DNA of 64,000 nucleotides from Sediminicoccus rosea (GTDB lineage Bacteria; Pseudomonadota; Alphaproteobacteria; Acetobacterales; Acetobacteraceae). The translations under genes were made by a program, and so were the position numbers. The stretch spans positions 1,977,501 through 2,041,500 of the forward strand of contig NZ_CP137852.1 in the NCBI RefSeq assembly GCF_033547095.1. Reading direction: 5' to 3'. Shown piece after piece: positions 44,862 to 54,620 of the stretch (position 1 is its first letter; every line of letters begins with the position of its first letter). The notes beneath the pieces were generated by a model. That model did not search any database. It was not told where the DNA came from and saw only the letters and a list, made by a program, of their open reading frames with translations.

Positions 44862-45569
44862 TTACGCCGCCACTTCGACGAGAACGAGCTCAGCCTCGTC
44901 ATTCGCCACGATCGTCACCTCACGCTCGCCCTCGATCGCGGCGCCGTCGCGCAGGCCGAGCGGCTGGCCGTTGACGGTGGCACTGCCCTTGGCCGGTACC
45001 AGATAGGCGGCGCGGCCCGGGGCGAGGGTGAGCTTCAGCTCCTGGCCCTTGGCGAGCGTCGTCGCCATCACCGCCGCATCGGCGTTGATGGGCAGGGCGC
45101 CGGCTTCGGCATCGCCGGGGCGGCCGCCGGCCAGCACCTCGAACTTCGCCTCGCGCGCGGCCTTGGGGAAGGTCTTGGCACCCCAATTGGGCTTCGCACC
45201 CCGCACGTCGGGCAGGATCCAGATCTGGAAGATCTTCGTCGTTCCGGGCTCGAGGTTGTATTCGCTGTGCACCACGCCCGTGCCGGCCGACATGATCTGC
45301 ACGTCGCCCGCCTCGGTGCGGCCCTCATTGCCCATGTTGTCGCGATGCGTGATCGCGCCCTCGCGGACATAGGTGATGATTTCCATGTCGCGGTGCGGAT
45401 GCGGGTCGAAGCCCGTGCCGGCCGCGATCTCGTCATCGTTCCAGACGCGCAGGCGGCCCCAGCCCATGCGGGAGGGGTCGTTGTAGTGGCCGAAGGAGAA
45501 GTGGTGGCGGGCATTGAGCCAGCCGAAATTGGCATGGCCCAGCGAGTTGAAGGGGCGGATGTCAATCAT
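44862..45569 (-). CDS. Pirin family protein
   Basis: 235 residues, two cupin-like halves. Metal ligands are in FDPHPHRDMEIITYV (two His), and EAGDVQIMSAGTGVVHSEYN carries His and Glu. Bacterial pirins include quercetinases and oxidative-stress proteins. Start 45569 (MIDIRPF) has CAGGA 8 nt upstream; the extended frame upstream is not gene-like. Convergent with the HNH gene 18 bp away. Confidence 0.9.
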   Translation of the reverse strand: MIDIRPFNSLGHANFGWLNARHHFSFGHYNDPSRMGWGRLRVWNDDEIAAGTGFDPHPHRDMEIITYVREGAITHRDNMGNEGRTEAGDVQIMSAGTGVVHSEYNLEPGTTKIFQIWILPDVRGAKPNWGAKTFPKAAREAKFEVLAGGRPGDAEAGALPINADAAVMATTLAKGQELKLTLAPGRAAYLVPAKGSATVNGQPLGLRDGAAIEGEREVTIVANDEAELVLVEVAA

Positions 45570-45738
45570 GATGGAGGTCCTGACGCGCCGGTTTGTGGCT
45601 GCGTTCGGAGCCCAGATAGGGGGCGTGGCGCCGGATTGCCACTCACGCCGCCTGATCGGTGTCATTCAGGCCGGTGATGATCCTGGCCTGCCGAGCGGAT
45701 GATTCACCGCTTCGGCATTCGCCTCAGCGGATCATGCG

Positions 45739-46617
45739 CTAGCGGCACATCAGCACGGGCACGTCGGCATTCTCCAGCACGTGCCGGGTCACGCCGCCCA
45801 GGATGAGCTGGCGCAGGCGCGAATGGCTGTAGGCGCCCATGCAGAGCAGGTCCGCCTCGAAATCCCGCACCGCGCCCAGCAGGCCCGCGCCGACATCCTT
45901 GGTGACCGGCTTGAACTGCATCGCCTCGGCCGGGATCTCGTGCCAGTGGAGATAGGCGAGGATGCCCTCCACCTTCGGCCCGCGGCGCTGGTAGTCGTCG
46001 GCGTAGAGGATGCGGCGCGCATCGGCGCGGTGCAGCCAGGGGAGGGCGGCGGCCATGGCGGCGGCGCTCTCGGCCGTGCCGTTCCAGGCGCAGCAGATGC
46101 GCGTGCCGATGGTCGCCGGCGCCACGCGGGGGGCGATCAGCACCGGGCGGCCGGAATCAAAGAGGACGGCATGCAGCGCGTCCGAGCTCGAGACGTCCTC
46201 GCCCGCCTCGGGGTGCGGCACCACCGCCATGTCATAGAGGCGCGACTGCTGCGCCACGATGTCCTCCTCCCGGCCCGCGATGGACTCGAAGGAGAGGGTG
46301 GGACCGCCCGATTTCAGCGCCGTCTCGGCGGAGTGGGCGATGGTGACATCGCCCGCGCTGGCCGCGAAACGCTCGAAGAGCGCGCGGACGCGGCCCGCGC
46401 GGTCGCCGCTCTCGCGCTCGGTCGCCGCCATCATCTCCTCGATCATGGCGCCCGAGAGCCCCTCGCCGGCGAGCGGTGCCACGTCGCGCGCATCCACGCG
46501 CACATGCAGGCAATGCACATGGGCGCCCCAGATGCGGGCCACCATCAGCGCGGTGGCGAGTGCGGCTTCCCCGGCGGCGGTCCCGGTCATCGGCAGCAGC
46601 AGGCGGCGATAGGCCAT
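45739..46617 (-). CDS. Tandem universal stress protein (UspA family)
   Basis: 292 residues made of two Usp domains. The first begins YRRLLLPMTGTAAGEAAL, the second near residue 167 with GTRICCAWNGTAES, and the end reads MGAYSHSRLRQLILGGVTRHV followed by ADVPVLM, the usual ATP-motif position though the first Gly-x-Gly part is degenerate. Such proteins act in stress survival. Alone, 35 bp after the APH/kinase gene's 3' end on the same strand. Confidence 0.9.
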   Translation of the reverse strand: MAYRRLLLPMTGTAAGEAALATALMVARIWGAHVHCLHVRVDARDVAPLAGEGLSGAMIEEMMAATERESGDRAGRVRALFERFAASAGDVTIAHSAETALKSGGPTLSFESIAGREEDIVAQQSRLYDMAVVPHPEAGEDVSSSDALHAVLFDSGRPVLIAPRVAPATIGTRICCAWNGTAESAAAMAAALPWLHRADARRILYADDYQRRGPKVEGILAYLHWHEIPAEAMQFKPVTKDVGAGLLGAVRDFEADLLCMGAYSHSRLRQLILGGVTRHVLENADVPVLMCR

Positions 46618-46651
46618 GTTCGTGATCCCTCAACCGGTTGTTCGGGCACCG

Positions 46652-48097
46652 TTATGGCGAAGGCCGCGGGGGCAAGTCCAGTATCTTGCGGGCCATGTCT
46701 TCCGGTGCGGCGGTGGCATCCAGGCGGTTCCAGGTGATCGCGCCCAGGTCGCGCGCGGCGGTCGCGGCCAGCACCTCGGGCGTGGCATCCGAGGCATCGC
46801 CCCTGCGGGCGGCGATGCGCGCGCGCAGGATGTCGAGCGGCGCCTCAAGCCAGAGGCCGGTGAAGCCAGGGTCGAGGGCAGCGAGCGCGTCACGCTCCGG
46901 CGCGCGCTGGAAGACGGCGTCGGCGATGACCGCATGGCCGGCCGCCAGCGCCTCGGCGGCCATGGCGTTCAGCGTGGCGAAGACGGCGGCGCTCGTTTCC
47001 GGGCGATAGGCCTCGGGCGGCAGGCGGGTCTCGGGTGCGACACCCGCCTGGCGCTTGCGGATCTCGTCGCTGCGGAGGATGAGCGCGCCTGGCGCGGCGC
47101 CGAGATCGGGCGCGAGGCGGCGCGCCAGGTGCGACTTGCCGGTGCCCTGCAGGCCGCCCACGGCGACGAGGCGCGCTGGCGCGGGCGCGAGATAGGCGCC
47201 GGCCGCCGCCAGCAGCGGGCCGCCATCCTGGCCGGAGCGCGCCGCGACATGCGCGCGGATCAGCGCGCGCAGCGAGAGCCAGAGGGGCATCGCGCGCAGC
47301 AGCGCCACATCCCCGGTGCGGGCGATGTAGCGGTTCAGCACGCGGTTGGCCGCGGCGCGGCTGTCCCGCCGGTCGAGGTCCATGAGCAGGAAGGCGAGGT
47401 CGTAGCCGACATCGATGGTGGCCAGCGCCTCGTCGAATTCCAGCGCGTCGAAGGGGGTGGGGCGGCCCTCCAGCAGGCAGATATTGCCCAGGTGCAGGTC
47501 GCCATGGCAGCGGCGCAGGAAGCCGGCCGCCGCGCGTTCCGCGAGCCAGGGCGCGAGGCGCGCCTCGGCGGCCAGAGCGGCTTCCGCCCAGGCGCGGACC
47601 GGCGCCGCGGGCAGCCCGGCCGAGAGCGCCGCCTCGCGGTTGCCGGTGATGACGCCGACCATGCGGCCATCCCCCGCCCGGCGGGGTGCGGCCTCATGCA
47701 GCGCCATCACCGCATCGGCCAGCGGGTCCAGCAGCTCGGGCGGCAGGGGGCCTGTGAAGAAGGCCTCGGGCGGCAGGCGCTTCATCCGCAGCACCCATTC
47801 CACGGCCGGGCCCTCGCCACCCAGGCGCAGCGCGCCATCCGGGCCGCGCGTGAGCGGCACGGCGCCGAGATAGAGGCCCGGCGCATGCGGCGCGTTCAGC
47901 GCGTGCTCGAACTTCGTCAACCGCTCGCGCTCGGCGAGGGTGGAGAAGTCGAGGAAGCCGAAATCCACCGCCTTCTTCAGCTTGAAGGCCTCCCGCTCGC
48001 CCAGGAAGACGGCGGAGATATGCGTCTCCACCGGGGCCGCGCCCACGAGGCCGCCGAGGAAGGCGGCCGCCTCGGCCTGGATGGCGGGAATCGCCAT
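46652..48097 (-). CDS. Aminoglycoside-phosphotransferase-like / P-loop kinase fusion
   Basis: 481 residues. The N-terminal 300 or so residues carry an APH-type kinase fold (VFLGEREAFKLKKAVDFGFL early, catalytic RRCHGDLHLGNICLLEG, then the metal motif DALEFDEALATIDVGYDLAF). From about residue 320 a separate P-loop kinase follows with Walker A GGLQGTGKSHLARRL and ADAVFQRAPERDAL. This two-domain family is common in Proteobacteria but its substrate is unknown; antibiotic resistance should not be assumed. One-base overlap with pdxH. Confidence 0.85.
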   Translation of the reverse strand: MAIPAIQAEAAAFLGGLVGAAPVETHISAVFLGEREAFKLKKAVDFGFLDFSTLAERERLTKFEHALNAPHAPGLYLGAVPLTRGPDGALRLGGEGPAVEWVLRMKRLPPEAFFTGPLPPELLDPLADAVMALHEAAPRRAGDGRMVGVITGNREAALSAGLPAAPVRAWAEAALAAEARLAPWLAERAAAGFLRRCHGDLHLGNICLLEGRPTPFDALEFDEALATIDVGYDLAFLLMDLDRRDSRAAANRVLNRYIARTGDVALLRAMPLWLSLRALIRAHVAARSGQDGGPLLAAAGAYLAPAPARLVAVGGLQGTGKSHLARRLAPDLGAAPGALILRSDEIRKRQAGVAPETRLPPEAYRPETSAAVFATLNAMAAEALAAGHAVIADAVFQRAPERDALAALDPGFTGLWLEAPLDILRARIAARRGDASDATPEVLAATAARDLGAITWNRLDATAAPEDMARKILDLPPRPSP

Positions 48098-48675
48098 CAG
48101 GGGTAGAGCGCCTCGGTCTTCCAGCCGCTGCCATCGGCCGTGAAGACGCGGCGCTCATGCAGGCGGAAGGGCATGTCGCGCCAGAACTCGATGCGCTCGG
48201 GCAGCAGGCGGAAGCCGGACCAGAAGGGCGGGCGCGGGATCTCGCTGACGCCGAATTTCATCGTGTATTCCGCGACGGCCTTTTCCAGCGCCCAGCGCCC
48301 TTCCAGCGGGCGCGACTGGCGCGAGGCCCAGGCGCCGATGCGCGACCCGCGCGAGCGGGAGGCGTAATAGGCATCGGCCTCCTCCGCCGTCACCGGCTCG
48401 ATCCGCCCCTCGACGCGCACGCTGCGGGTCAGCGTCTTCCAATGGAAGCAGAGCGCGGCGTGGGGGTTGGCCGCGAGTTCGCCGCCCTTGCGCGATTCGA
48501 GGTTGGTGTAGAAGACGAAGCCGCGCGCATCATGGCCCTTGAGCAGCACCATGCGGGCGGAGGGCCGGCCATCGGGCGTGGCGGTGGCCAGGCACATGGC
48601 GTTCGGATCATTGGGTTCGGTGCGCGTCGCCTCGGCCAGCCATTCGGCGAAGAGGGCGTAAGGGTCTTCGGTCAT
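48097..48675 (-). CDS. pdxH: Pyridoxamine 5'-phosphate oxidase
   Basis: 192 residues. It oxidises pyridoxamine- or pyridoxine-phosphate to PLP with FMN. Family signatures are [21 protein letters not shown] near the start, [36 protein letters not shown] and the closing [15 protein letters not shown]. It diverges from fabI across 81 bp, likely a two-way promoter. Confidence 0.95.
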   Translation of the reverse strand: MTEDPYALFAEWLAEATRTEPNDPNAMCLATATPDGRPSARMVLLKGHDARGFVFYTNLESRKGGELAANPHAALCFHWKTLTRSVRVEGRIEPVTAEEADAYYASRSRGSRIGAWASRQSRPLEGRWALEKAVAEYTMKFGVSEIPRPPFWSGFRLLPERIEFWRDMPFRLHERRVFTADGSGWKTEALYP

Positions 48676-48756
48676 TCGCTTTTCCTATGGGGCCTTGCCC
48701 GGTTCAGGGGCATGTGCCACCACCATCTGGCCCCCGCAACCGGATCACGGAACCCC

Positions 48757-49596
48757 ATGAAGGACGATTCTGCCCCCGCCTTGCCCACGGGAACCCTGAT
48801 GCAGGGCCGCCGCGGCCTGATCATGGGCGTGGCCAATGACCGGTCCATCGCCTGGGCCATCGCCCGTGCCTGCGCCGCGCAGGGCGCCGAGCTGGCCTTC
48901 ACCTACCAGGGCGAGGCGCTGGAGAAGCGCGTCCGGCCGCTGGCCGCCAGCGTGGGCAGCGATTTCGTGGTGCCCTGCGACGTCGCCAGCGATGACGACA
49001 TGGACGCCGCCTTCGGCGCGGTCGAGGAGCGCTGGGGCAAGCTCGACTTCTTCGTCCATGCCGTGGGCTTCGCCGACAAGCAGTATCTGCGCGGCCGCTT
49101 CCTCGACACCCCGCGCGAGGCGTTTCTCCAGGCGCTCGACATCTCCTGCTATTCCTTCGCCGCCACCGGCCGCCGCGCGGCCGCGCTGATGAGCGAGGGC
49201 GGCTCGCTGCTCACGCTCAGCTACCTCGGCGCGGAGAAATGGGTCCCGCACTACAACGTCATGGGCGTGGCCAAGGCGGCGCTGGAGGCCAGCGTGCGCT
49301 ACATGGCGGCCGACCTCGGCCCCGATGGCATCCGCGTGAATGCGATCAGCGCGGGCCCGATCAAGACGCTCGCGGCATCCGGCATCGGCGATTTCCGCTA
49401 CATCCTGAAGTGGAACCAGTACAACGCGCCCATGCAGCGCAACGTGACGCTGGAAGAGGTGGGCGGCGCCGGCCTCTATCTGGTGAGCCCGCTCTCCACC
49501 GGCGTCTCGGGCGAGGTGCATCACGTGGATTGCGGTTACCACATCGTCGGCATGAAGAACCCCGACGCGCCGGACCTCACCATCGAGAAGGGCTGA
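48757..49596 (+). CDS. fabI: Enoyl-[acyl-carrier-protein] reductase (NADH)
   Basis: 279 residues. Final reductive step of fatty-acid elongation. SDR-like but with the FabI pattern: LIMGVANDRSIAWAIARA nucleotide site, LSYLGAEKWVPHYNVMGVAKAAL carrying the Tyr-x6-Lys pair, and RVNAISAGPIKTLAASGI. A GNAT acetyltransferase gene begins 1 bp after the stop. Triclosan-type inhibitors target this family. Confidence 0.95.
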   Translation: MKDDSAPALPTGTLMQGRRGLIMGVANDRSIAWAIARACAAQGAELAFTYQGEALEKRVRPLAASVGSDFVVPCDVASDDDMDAAFGAVEERWGKLDFFVHAVGFADKQYLRGRFLDTPREAFLQALDISCYSFAATGRRAAALMSEGGSLLTLSYLGAEKWVPHYNVMGVAKAALEASVRYMAADLGPDGIRVNAISAGPIKTLAASGIGDFRYILKWNQYNAPMQRNVTLEEVGGAGLYLVSPLSTGVSGEVHHVDCGYHIVGMKNPDAPDLTIEKG

Positions 49597-49597
49597 G

Positions 49598-50089
49598 ATG
49601 CGGGTCCGGCGCCTCGCCCCGCGAGATGCCGATGCCTTTCGCGCCCTCCGGCTGGAGGCGCTGCGCCTTGCCCCCTTCGCCTTCGGCGCGGCCCTGGCCG
49701 AGGAGGAGCACAGGCCGCTCTCCTGGTTCGGCCAGACCCTGGGTCATGCCGCGGTCTTCGCGGCCGAGCACGGGCCGGGCCAGCTCGGCGGCATGCTGGG
49801 CTATCGGCGCGACAGCCTGCTGAAGCGGCGGCATATCGGCCATCTCTGGGGCATGTATGTCCGCCCGAAGGCGCGCGGGCAGGGGATCGGCGCCGCCTTG
49901 CTGGAGGCCGCCATCGCCCATGCGCGGGCCGAGGTCTCCGTGCTGCAGCTCATGGTGGGGGAGGGGAATCCCGCGGCGCGGCGGCTCTATGAGCGCGCGG
50001 GCTTCACGCTCTACGGCACCGAGGCGGCCTCGCTGCGGGTGGAGGGGGTCGAGGCGGTGACGCTGCTGATGGCGATGCGCCTCGGCTGA
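49598..50089 (+). CDS. GNAT family N-acetyltransferase
   Basis: 163 residues. Acetyl-CoA binding motif A is VRPKARGQGIGAALLEAA, and motif B is NPAARRLYERAGFTLYG. This fits a small GNAT acting on an amine of a metabolite or protein; the acceptor is unknown. It starts 1 bp after fabI, so it is co-transcribed. Convergent with the antiporter gene 4 bp away. Confidence 0.87.
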   Translation: MRVRRLAPRDADAFRALRLEALRLAPFAFGAALAEEEHRPLSWFGQTLGHAAVFAAEHGPGQLGGMLGYRRDSLLKRRHIGHLWGMYVRPKARGQGIGAALLEAAIAHARAEVSVLQLMVGEGNPAARRLYERAGFTLYGTEAASLRVEGVEAVTLLMAMRLG

Positions 50090-50093
50090 AGCG

Positions 50094-51809
50094 TCAGCCG
50101 CGGCCCGCCCGCAGTTCCTCGAGCGTCGCCTGCGCGCCCAGCGGCGGCACGCCGAAATGCCGCAGCGCGAAGCCGGCCATGCCGAGGGCGATCTCGCGCT
50201 CGCCCATCACGACGAGACCCACGCCCTCGATCCGCTCCAGCAGCGCCGCCTCCTCGTCATCATGCGCGCGCACGGCGGCGGGCAGGCCGGGATTGGCCGC
50301 GCGCGCCAGCTCCAGCACGCGGCGGCAACCGAAGGCGTCGGGCATGGCGAGCACGATGAGGCTCGCCGATTCCGGCCGGGCGGCGGCCAGCACCTCGGCA
50401 TGCGCGGCATCGCCCCAGATGACGGGAATCCCCTCGCGCCGGATCGCTGCGGCGCGGGCGTGGTCCGCCTCGATCGCGAGGATGGGCACGCCATGCCGCG
50501 CCAGGCCCTGCGCCACCAGGCGCCCGACGCGGCCGAAACCCACGATCACCGCATGGCCGGCAAGGCCGGGCGGGGGCGAGGGGAAGGCGCGGGCGCCGGC
50601 GCGGCGCGTCTCCCAGGCGCGGTAGCGCCGGTCCCCCACGGCCCGGGCCGCCAGCCGCTCCGCAAGGCGCAGCGTGAGCGGCGTCAGCACGATGGTGAGC
50701 GTGGCGGCGGCCAGCAGCGGGCCACGCACCGTCTCGGGCAGCAGGCCCTGGCCGATCGCCAGCGCGGCCAGCACGAAGGAGAACTCGCCGATCTGCGCCA
50801 TGCTGCCCGCCACCACGGCGGCCGTCGGCAGCGCCACGCGCAGCCCGACGAGCAGGAGGAGGATCGCGACACCCGTGCCCAGCAGCACGGTCAGGAAGGC
50901 GGCCAGCGTCAGCCAGGGGGCGGACAGCACCACCAGCGGGTCCACCAGCATGCCGACCGAGACGAAGAAGAGCGCGACGAAGACGCGCTGCAGCGGCGCC
51001 GTCTCGGCCGCCGCCTGATGGCCGAGCGGGCTTTCGGCCAGCAGCACGCCGGCGAAGAAGGCCCCCAGCGCCGGCGAGACGCCGAACAGCGCCGCGCTGC
51101 CGAAGGCCGTGCCGAGTGCCGCCACCACCACGGCGAGCGTGAACAGCTCGCGCGAGCCGGTGGCGGCGACGAGGCCGAGCAGCCGGGGCAGCAGGACGCG
51201 CCCGGCCACGGCCATGACGAGCAGGAAGGCCACCAGCTCGCCCGCCGTTCGCAGCAGGGCGGGCCCGAGCGCCGTCCCCTCGCCGCCACGGGCGAGTGCG
51301 GGCAGCAGCACCAGCGCCAGCACCACCACCAGGTCCTGCATCACCAGCCACCCGAGGGCGAGGCGCCCCGCATCGCCGCCGAGCCGCCCTCGCTCCTCCA
51401 GCGTGCGGGTGGCGACCGCGGTGGATGAGATGGCGAGCGCAAGGCCCAGCACCAGCGCCGCCCCCGCCTCCAGCCCGAAGGCGAGATGACCGAGCAGCGC
51501 GCCGAGCACGGTACCGATGGTGATCTGCGCGATGGCGCCCGGCACCGCCACGCGCCAGACGGCCAGCAGGTCCCGCGCGCGGAAATGCAGGCCGACACCG
51601 AAGAGCAGCAGCGCCACGCCGATCTCCGCCATGGCGGAGGTGACGCCCTCATCGGCCACGAAGCCCGGCGTATAGGGCCCGACGGCGAGGCCCGCCGCGA
51701 GATAGCCGAGCAGCGGCGGCACCCGGAGCAGCCGGGCCGCGAGGCCCAGCGCGAAGGCCAGGGCCAGGGCAACGACGAGGGTCGCGAGCAGTGGGTGCGC
51801 ATGATGCAT
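50094..51809 (-). CDS. Monovalent cation:proton antiporter-2 (KefB/RosB-like) with RCK domain
   Basis: 571 residues. Twelve or so hydrophobic helices with LLGYLAAGLAVGPYTPGF, LLLFGVGLHFRARDLL, SSTAVATRTL and FVALFFVSVGMLVDP, then a cytoplasmic TrkA-N/RCK Rossmann domain with VIVGFGRVGRLVAQGLARHG near residue 427 and a C-terminal regulatory end. It exchanges K+ or Na+ for protons. The start has no clear SD but fits the family N-terminus. Confidence 0.87.
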   Translation of the reverse strand: MHHAHPLLATLVVALALAFALGLAARLLRVPPLLGYLAAGLAVGPYTPGFVADEGVTSAMAEIGVALLLFGVGLHFRARDLLAVWRVAVPGAIAQITIGTVLGALLGHLAFGLEAGAALVLGLALAISSTAVATRTLEERGRLGGDAGRLALGWLVMQDLVVVLALVLLPALARGGEGTALGPALLRTAGELVAFLLVMAVAGRVLLPRLLGLVAATGSRELFTLAVVVAALGTAFGSAALFGVSPALGAFFAGVLLAESPLGHQAAAETAPLQRVFVALFFVSVGMLVDPLVVLSAPWLTLAAFLTVLLGTGVAILLLLVGLRVALPTAAVVAGSMAQIGEFSFVLAALAIGQGLLPETVRGPLLAAATLTIVLTPLTLRLAERLAARAVGDRRYRAWETRRAGARAFPSPPPGLAGHAVIVGFGRVGRLVAQGLARHGVPILAIEADHARAAAIRREGIPVIWGDAAHAEVLAAARPESASLIVLAMPDAFGCRRVLELARAANPGLPAAVRAHDDEEAALLERIEGVGLVVMGEREIALGMAGFALRHFGVPPLGAQATLEELRAGRG

Positions 51810-51841
51810 GGCAGGAGCGTAACCCGGACCGCGCCGGGACG

Positions 51842-52102
51842 TCAGGGCAGGCGGCGGCCGCGCTCGCGCTGCTGGGCGCAGCGCGCCGGGTCGCTCAATT
51901 CGCGGCGCAGGGCGCGGCAATCGGGCGGGCCCACATCGCTCCAGCGGGCGCAGCGGCCATCGGGCTTGCGCCAGCCGGGGCCGCCGCAGAGGCCGCAGCC
52001 GGCATGCACGCCATCGCGCGGGTAGAGGCGGCACAGCTCCGTCACCTGGGCCTGTGCAGGGCCGGCGAGGGCGAGGAGCAGCAGGATCAGCGCGGCGCGC
52101 AT
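51842..52102 (-). CDS. Small secreted Cys-rich protein (86 aa)
   Basis: Signal peptide MRAALILLLLALAGPAQA, then a mature peptide with six Cys (ELCRLYPRD, GCGLCGG, GRCARW, DCRAL, ARCAQQ), enough for three disulphides, as expected for a periplasmic protein. Start 52102 is chosen because it gives the signal peptide; an in-frame ATG at 52156 would add a basic, non-signal leader. No family recognised. It diverges from aroC 105 bp away. Confidence 0.6.
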   Translation of the reverse strand: MRAALILLLLALAGPAQAQVTELCRLYPRDGVHAGCGLCGGPGWRKPDGRCARWSDVGPPDCRALRRELSDPARCAQQRERGRRLP

Positions 52103-52206
52103 CCCCGCCTGATGGCGCATCGCCGCGCTTCGCGCCAGCTTCGCGCGCAGATTCACGCCTCCGGGCGATTCCGCCCTGTGGCGATCTGCGCTAGTTGCGG
52201 TCCACC

Positions 52207-53313
52207 ATGTCGCACAACAGCTTCGGCCATCTCTTCCGCGTCACCACCTGGGGCGAATCCCACGGGCCGGCCATCGGCTGCGTGGTGGATGGCTGCCCGC
52301 CCGGCCTGAAGCTGGACGAGGCCTGGATCCAGCCCTTCCTCGACAAGCGCCGCCCGGGCTCGGGCAAATACGTGACCCAGCGACAGGAACCGGACCAGGT
52401 CCGTATCCTGTCGGGCGTCTTCGAGGGGCACACCACCGGCACGCCCATCGCGCTGATGATCGAGAACCAGGACCAGCGCAGCAAGGATTACGGCGAGATC
52501 GCGCGGAGCTTCCGGCCGGGTCATGCCGATATCGCCTATGCGTGGAAATACGGCATCCGCGACTATCGCGGCGGCGGCCGGGCCTCGGCGCGGGAGACGG
52601 CGATGCGGGTTGCGGCCGGCGCCATCGCCCGGCGCGTGCTGGGCGATGGCGTGGTGATCCGCGGCGCGCTCACGCAGATCGGGCGGGACCGCGTGGACCG
52701 CGCCGCCTGGGATTGGGCGCAGACCGAGCAGAACGAGTTCTGGTGCCCCGACGCCGCCGCGGCGCAGCGCTGGGAAGCCCTGCTGGCGGGCGTCCGCAAG
52801 GCGGGCTCCTCCATCGGCGCCGTGATCGAGGTGCAGGCCGAGGGCGTGCCCGTCGGCCTCGGCGCGCCGATCTATGGCAAGCTCGACGCCGACATCGCGG
52901 CGGCGTTGATGTCCATCAACGCCGTGAAGGGCGTCGAGATCGGCGATGGCTTCGCCGCGGCGGAGCTTTCGGGCGAGGAGAATGCCGACGAGATGCGGAT
53001 GCGCCAGGATGGCTCGGTCGAGTTCCTGGCGAATCACGCGGGCGGCATGCTGGGGGGCATTTCCACCGGCCAGCCCATCGTGGCGCGCTTCGCGGTGAAG
53101 CCCACCTCCTCCATCCTCACGCCGCGCCAGGCCGTCACCGCCGATGGGCGCAACACGGATCTGCTCACCAAGGGGCGGCATGACCCCTGCGTGGGCATCC
53201 GTGCCGTTCCGGTGGGCGAGGCGATGCTGGCCTGCGTGCTGGCGGATCATCTGCTGCGCCACCGGGCACAAAATCCGGAGGCGCCGGTCGTCGGCCGGCT
53301 GCCTCTGGGATAA
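52207..53313 (+). CDS. aroC: Chorismate synthase
   Basis: 368 residues. Last step of the shikimate pathway, from EPSP to chorismate with reduced FMN. Family signatures: [53 protein letters not shown] and [14 protein letters not shown]. The start follows the usual [10 protein letters not shown]. Full length and no disruption. Confidence 0.97.
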   Translation: MSHNSFGHLFRVTTWGESHGPAIGCVVDGCPPGLKLDEAWIQPFLDKRRPGSGKYVTQRQEPDQVRILSGVFEGHTTGTPIALMIENQDQRSKDYGEIARSFRPGHADIAYAWKYGIRDYRGGGRASARETAMRVAAGAIARRVLGDGVVIRGALTQIGRDRVDRAAWDWAQTEQNEFWCPDAAAAQRWEALLAGVRKAGSSIGAVIEVQAEGVPVGLGAPIYGKLDADIAAALMSINAVKGVEIGDGFAAAELSGEENADEMRMRQDGSVEFLANHAGGMLGGISTGQPIVARFAVKPTSSILTPRQAVTADGRNTDLLTKGRHDPCVGIRAVPVGEAMLACVLADHLLRHRAQNPEAPVVGRLPLG

Positions 53314-53395
53314 ACCACGTTGAGCGGTTGCAACGAAACCGCTAAAACTTCCCAACAGGGCATGGTTTGCCCGCCCCGAACCGCATCGAGAGCCC

Positions 53396-54598
53396 ATGAC
53401 ACACCCGGATCCCCAGCCCGACCCGGCCGCCGTGAAGGCCTTCGTCGCCCTTGCGGGCGGGGCGGCCTGGCGCAAACGCATGGCGGATCTGGGCGCGCGG
53501 CTGCAGCCGGGCTCGCTCGCGGGCCGCGCCATGCAGCAGCGCCATGCGCTGGAGCTGATTCTCGCGCGCCTCTCCAAGCCGGAGCTGCTGGCCAAGGCCG
53601 GCCGGGCGGAGCGCCGCGTGCTGGCCTTCGCGCGCGAGGCGGCGGAGCTGGCGAAATCCCTGCCGGCCGGGCCGCGCGCCCGGCTGCGTGCCCTGGTGGG
53701 CGATGGCCTCTCGGGCGATGCCACCCTGGTGCCGCTGTTCCACCTCGTCCGCACCGCGGCCCTGTTGCGCGCGCGCGGCTTCGAGGTCTCCTTCGACGGG
53801 CTGCTGCACGGCACGGCGCATGACCTGCTGATCCGCCGCGACGGCGCCGAGGCCGAGGTGGTCTGCGAGACGGTCTCGGCCGAGGAAGGCCGCCCACTGC
53901 ACAAGGGCGACTGGGCCCAGCTGGTGGACCGGGTGAACCCTGAGCTGCAGACCTGGCTCGCCGCCCATCCCGGCCGCTACATCCTGAAGATGACGCTGCC
54001 CGAGGGCGTGACGGACCAGACCCAGCTCTCCGAGCTGCACAGCCGCATCTCCACCATGCTGGCGACCGAGAAGCGCCAGGATTCCAGCGCCGACGCCATC
54101 CTCAAGCTCGACCCGCTGGTGCTGGCCGGCGCCCAGGCGGCGAGCGACCCGCAGCGCGCGCTCCCGGCTCGCCTGCGCGAGGTGTTCGGCGTGGAGGCGC
54201 ATCTGGCCGTGACCGCCGATCCCAACAGCGGCTCGGTGCTGGTGATGGCGGCCCGCGCCGGGCGGGAGAATGAGATCTCGCTCGCCGTGAAGCGCCGCGT
54301 CGCCGCCTCGGCCACCGCGCGCTTGACCGGCACGCGGCCGGGCATCGTCGCCGTCTTCCTCGACGACATCGAGGCCGCCGAGTGGCATTCGCTGCGCGAC
54401 ACGCTGGAGCTGGAGGGGGTGATCCGCCGCTTCCTGACCGAGCCGGAGGCGAAGCTGGTGGTCGCGGTGACCTGCACGACGCGGCAGGAATTCTTCGCGC
54501 TGGGCGATTGCGCGCCGGAGGGCGAGCTGCGCTTCCGCAATCCGGGGCATCCGGCGGCGAAGAGCGTGGGCCTGGCGCCGGCGGTGAGCAGCAACTGA
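53396..54598 (+). CDS. Uncharacterised protein with a possible PD-(D/E)XK-like core
   Basis: 400 residues, no signal or membrane segment, not assigned to a named family. Residues 140-180 or so (RGFEVSFDGLLHGTAHDLLI then EVVCETVSAEEGR) follow the order of a restriction-endonuclease-like fold (E...D...E-x-K), but the usual Lys is missing, so if related it may be inactive. The surrounding sequence is Ala/Arg/Glu-rich helical. It follows aroC by 82 bp. Its stop is followed by a small hairpin and then the recombinase remnant. Function unknown. Confidence 0.6.
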   Translation: MTHPDPQPDPAAVKAFVALAGGAAWRKRMADLGARLQPGSLAGRAMQQRHALELILARLSKPELLAKAGRAERRVLAFAREAAELAKSLPAGPRARLRALVGDGLSGDATLVPLFHLVRTAALLRARGFEVSFDGLLHGTAHDLLIRRDGAEAEVVCETVSAEEGRPLHKGDWAQLVDRVNPELQTWLAAHPGRYILKMTLPEGVTDQTQLSELHSRISTMLATEKRQDSSADAILKLDPLVLAGAQAASDPQRALPARLREVFGVEAHLAVTADPNSGSVLVMAARAGRENEISLAVKRRVAASATARLTGTRPGIVAVFLDDIEAAEWHSLRDTLELEGVIRRFLTEPEAKLVVAVTCTTRQEFFALGDCAPEGELRFRNPGHPAAKSVGLAPAVSSN

Positions 54599-54620
54599 GG
54601 GGCGCTGCCCCCCGGTCTTT
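54599..54620 (+). terminator. Weak hairpin after the 53396 gene
   Basis: GGGGC-GCT-GCCCC (54599-54611) immediately after the stop, followed by a pyrimidine-rich tract with TTT runs (TCTTTCTTT). The stem is only five pairs, so termination is possible but uncertain. Confidence 0.3.

Noticed and set aside
46652-48097. Aminoglycoside resistance gene
   Set aside because: The APH-like domain is fused to a P-loop kinase, a chromosomal family with no known resistance role.
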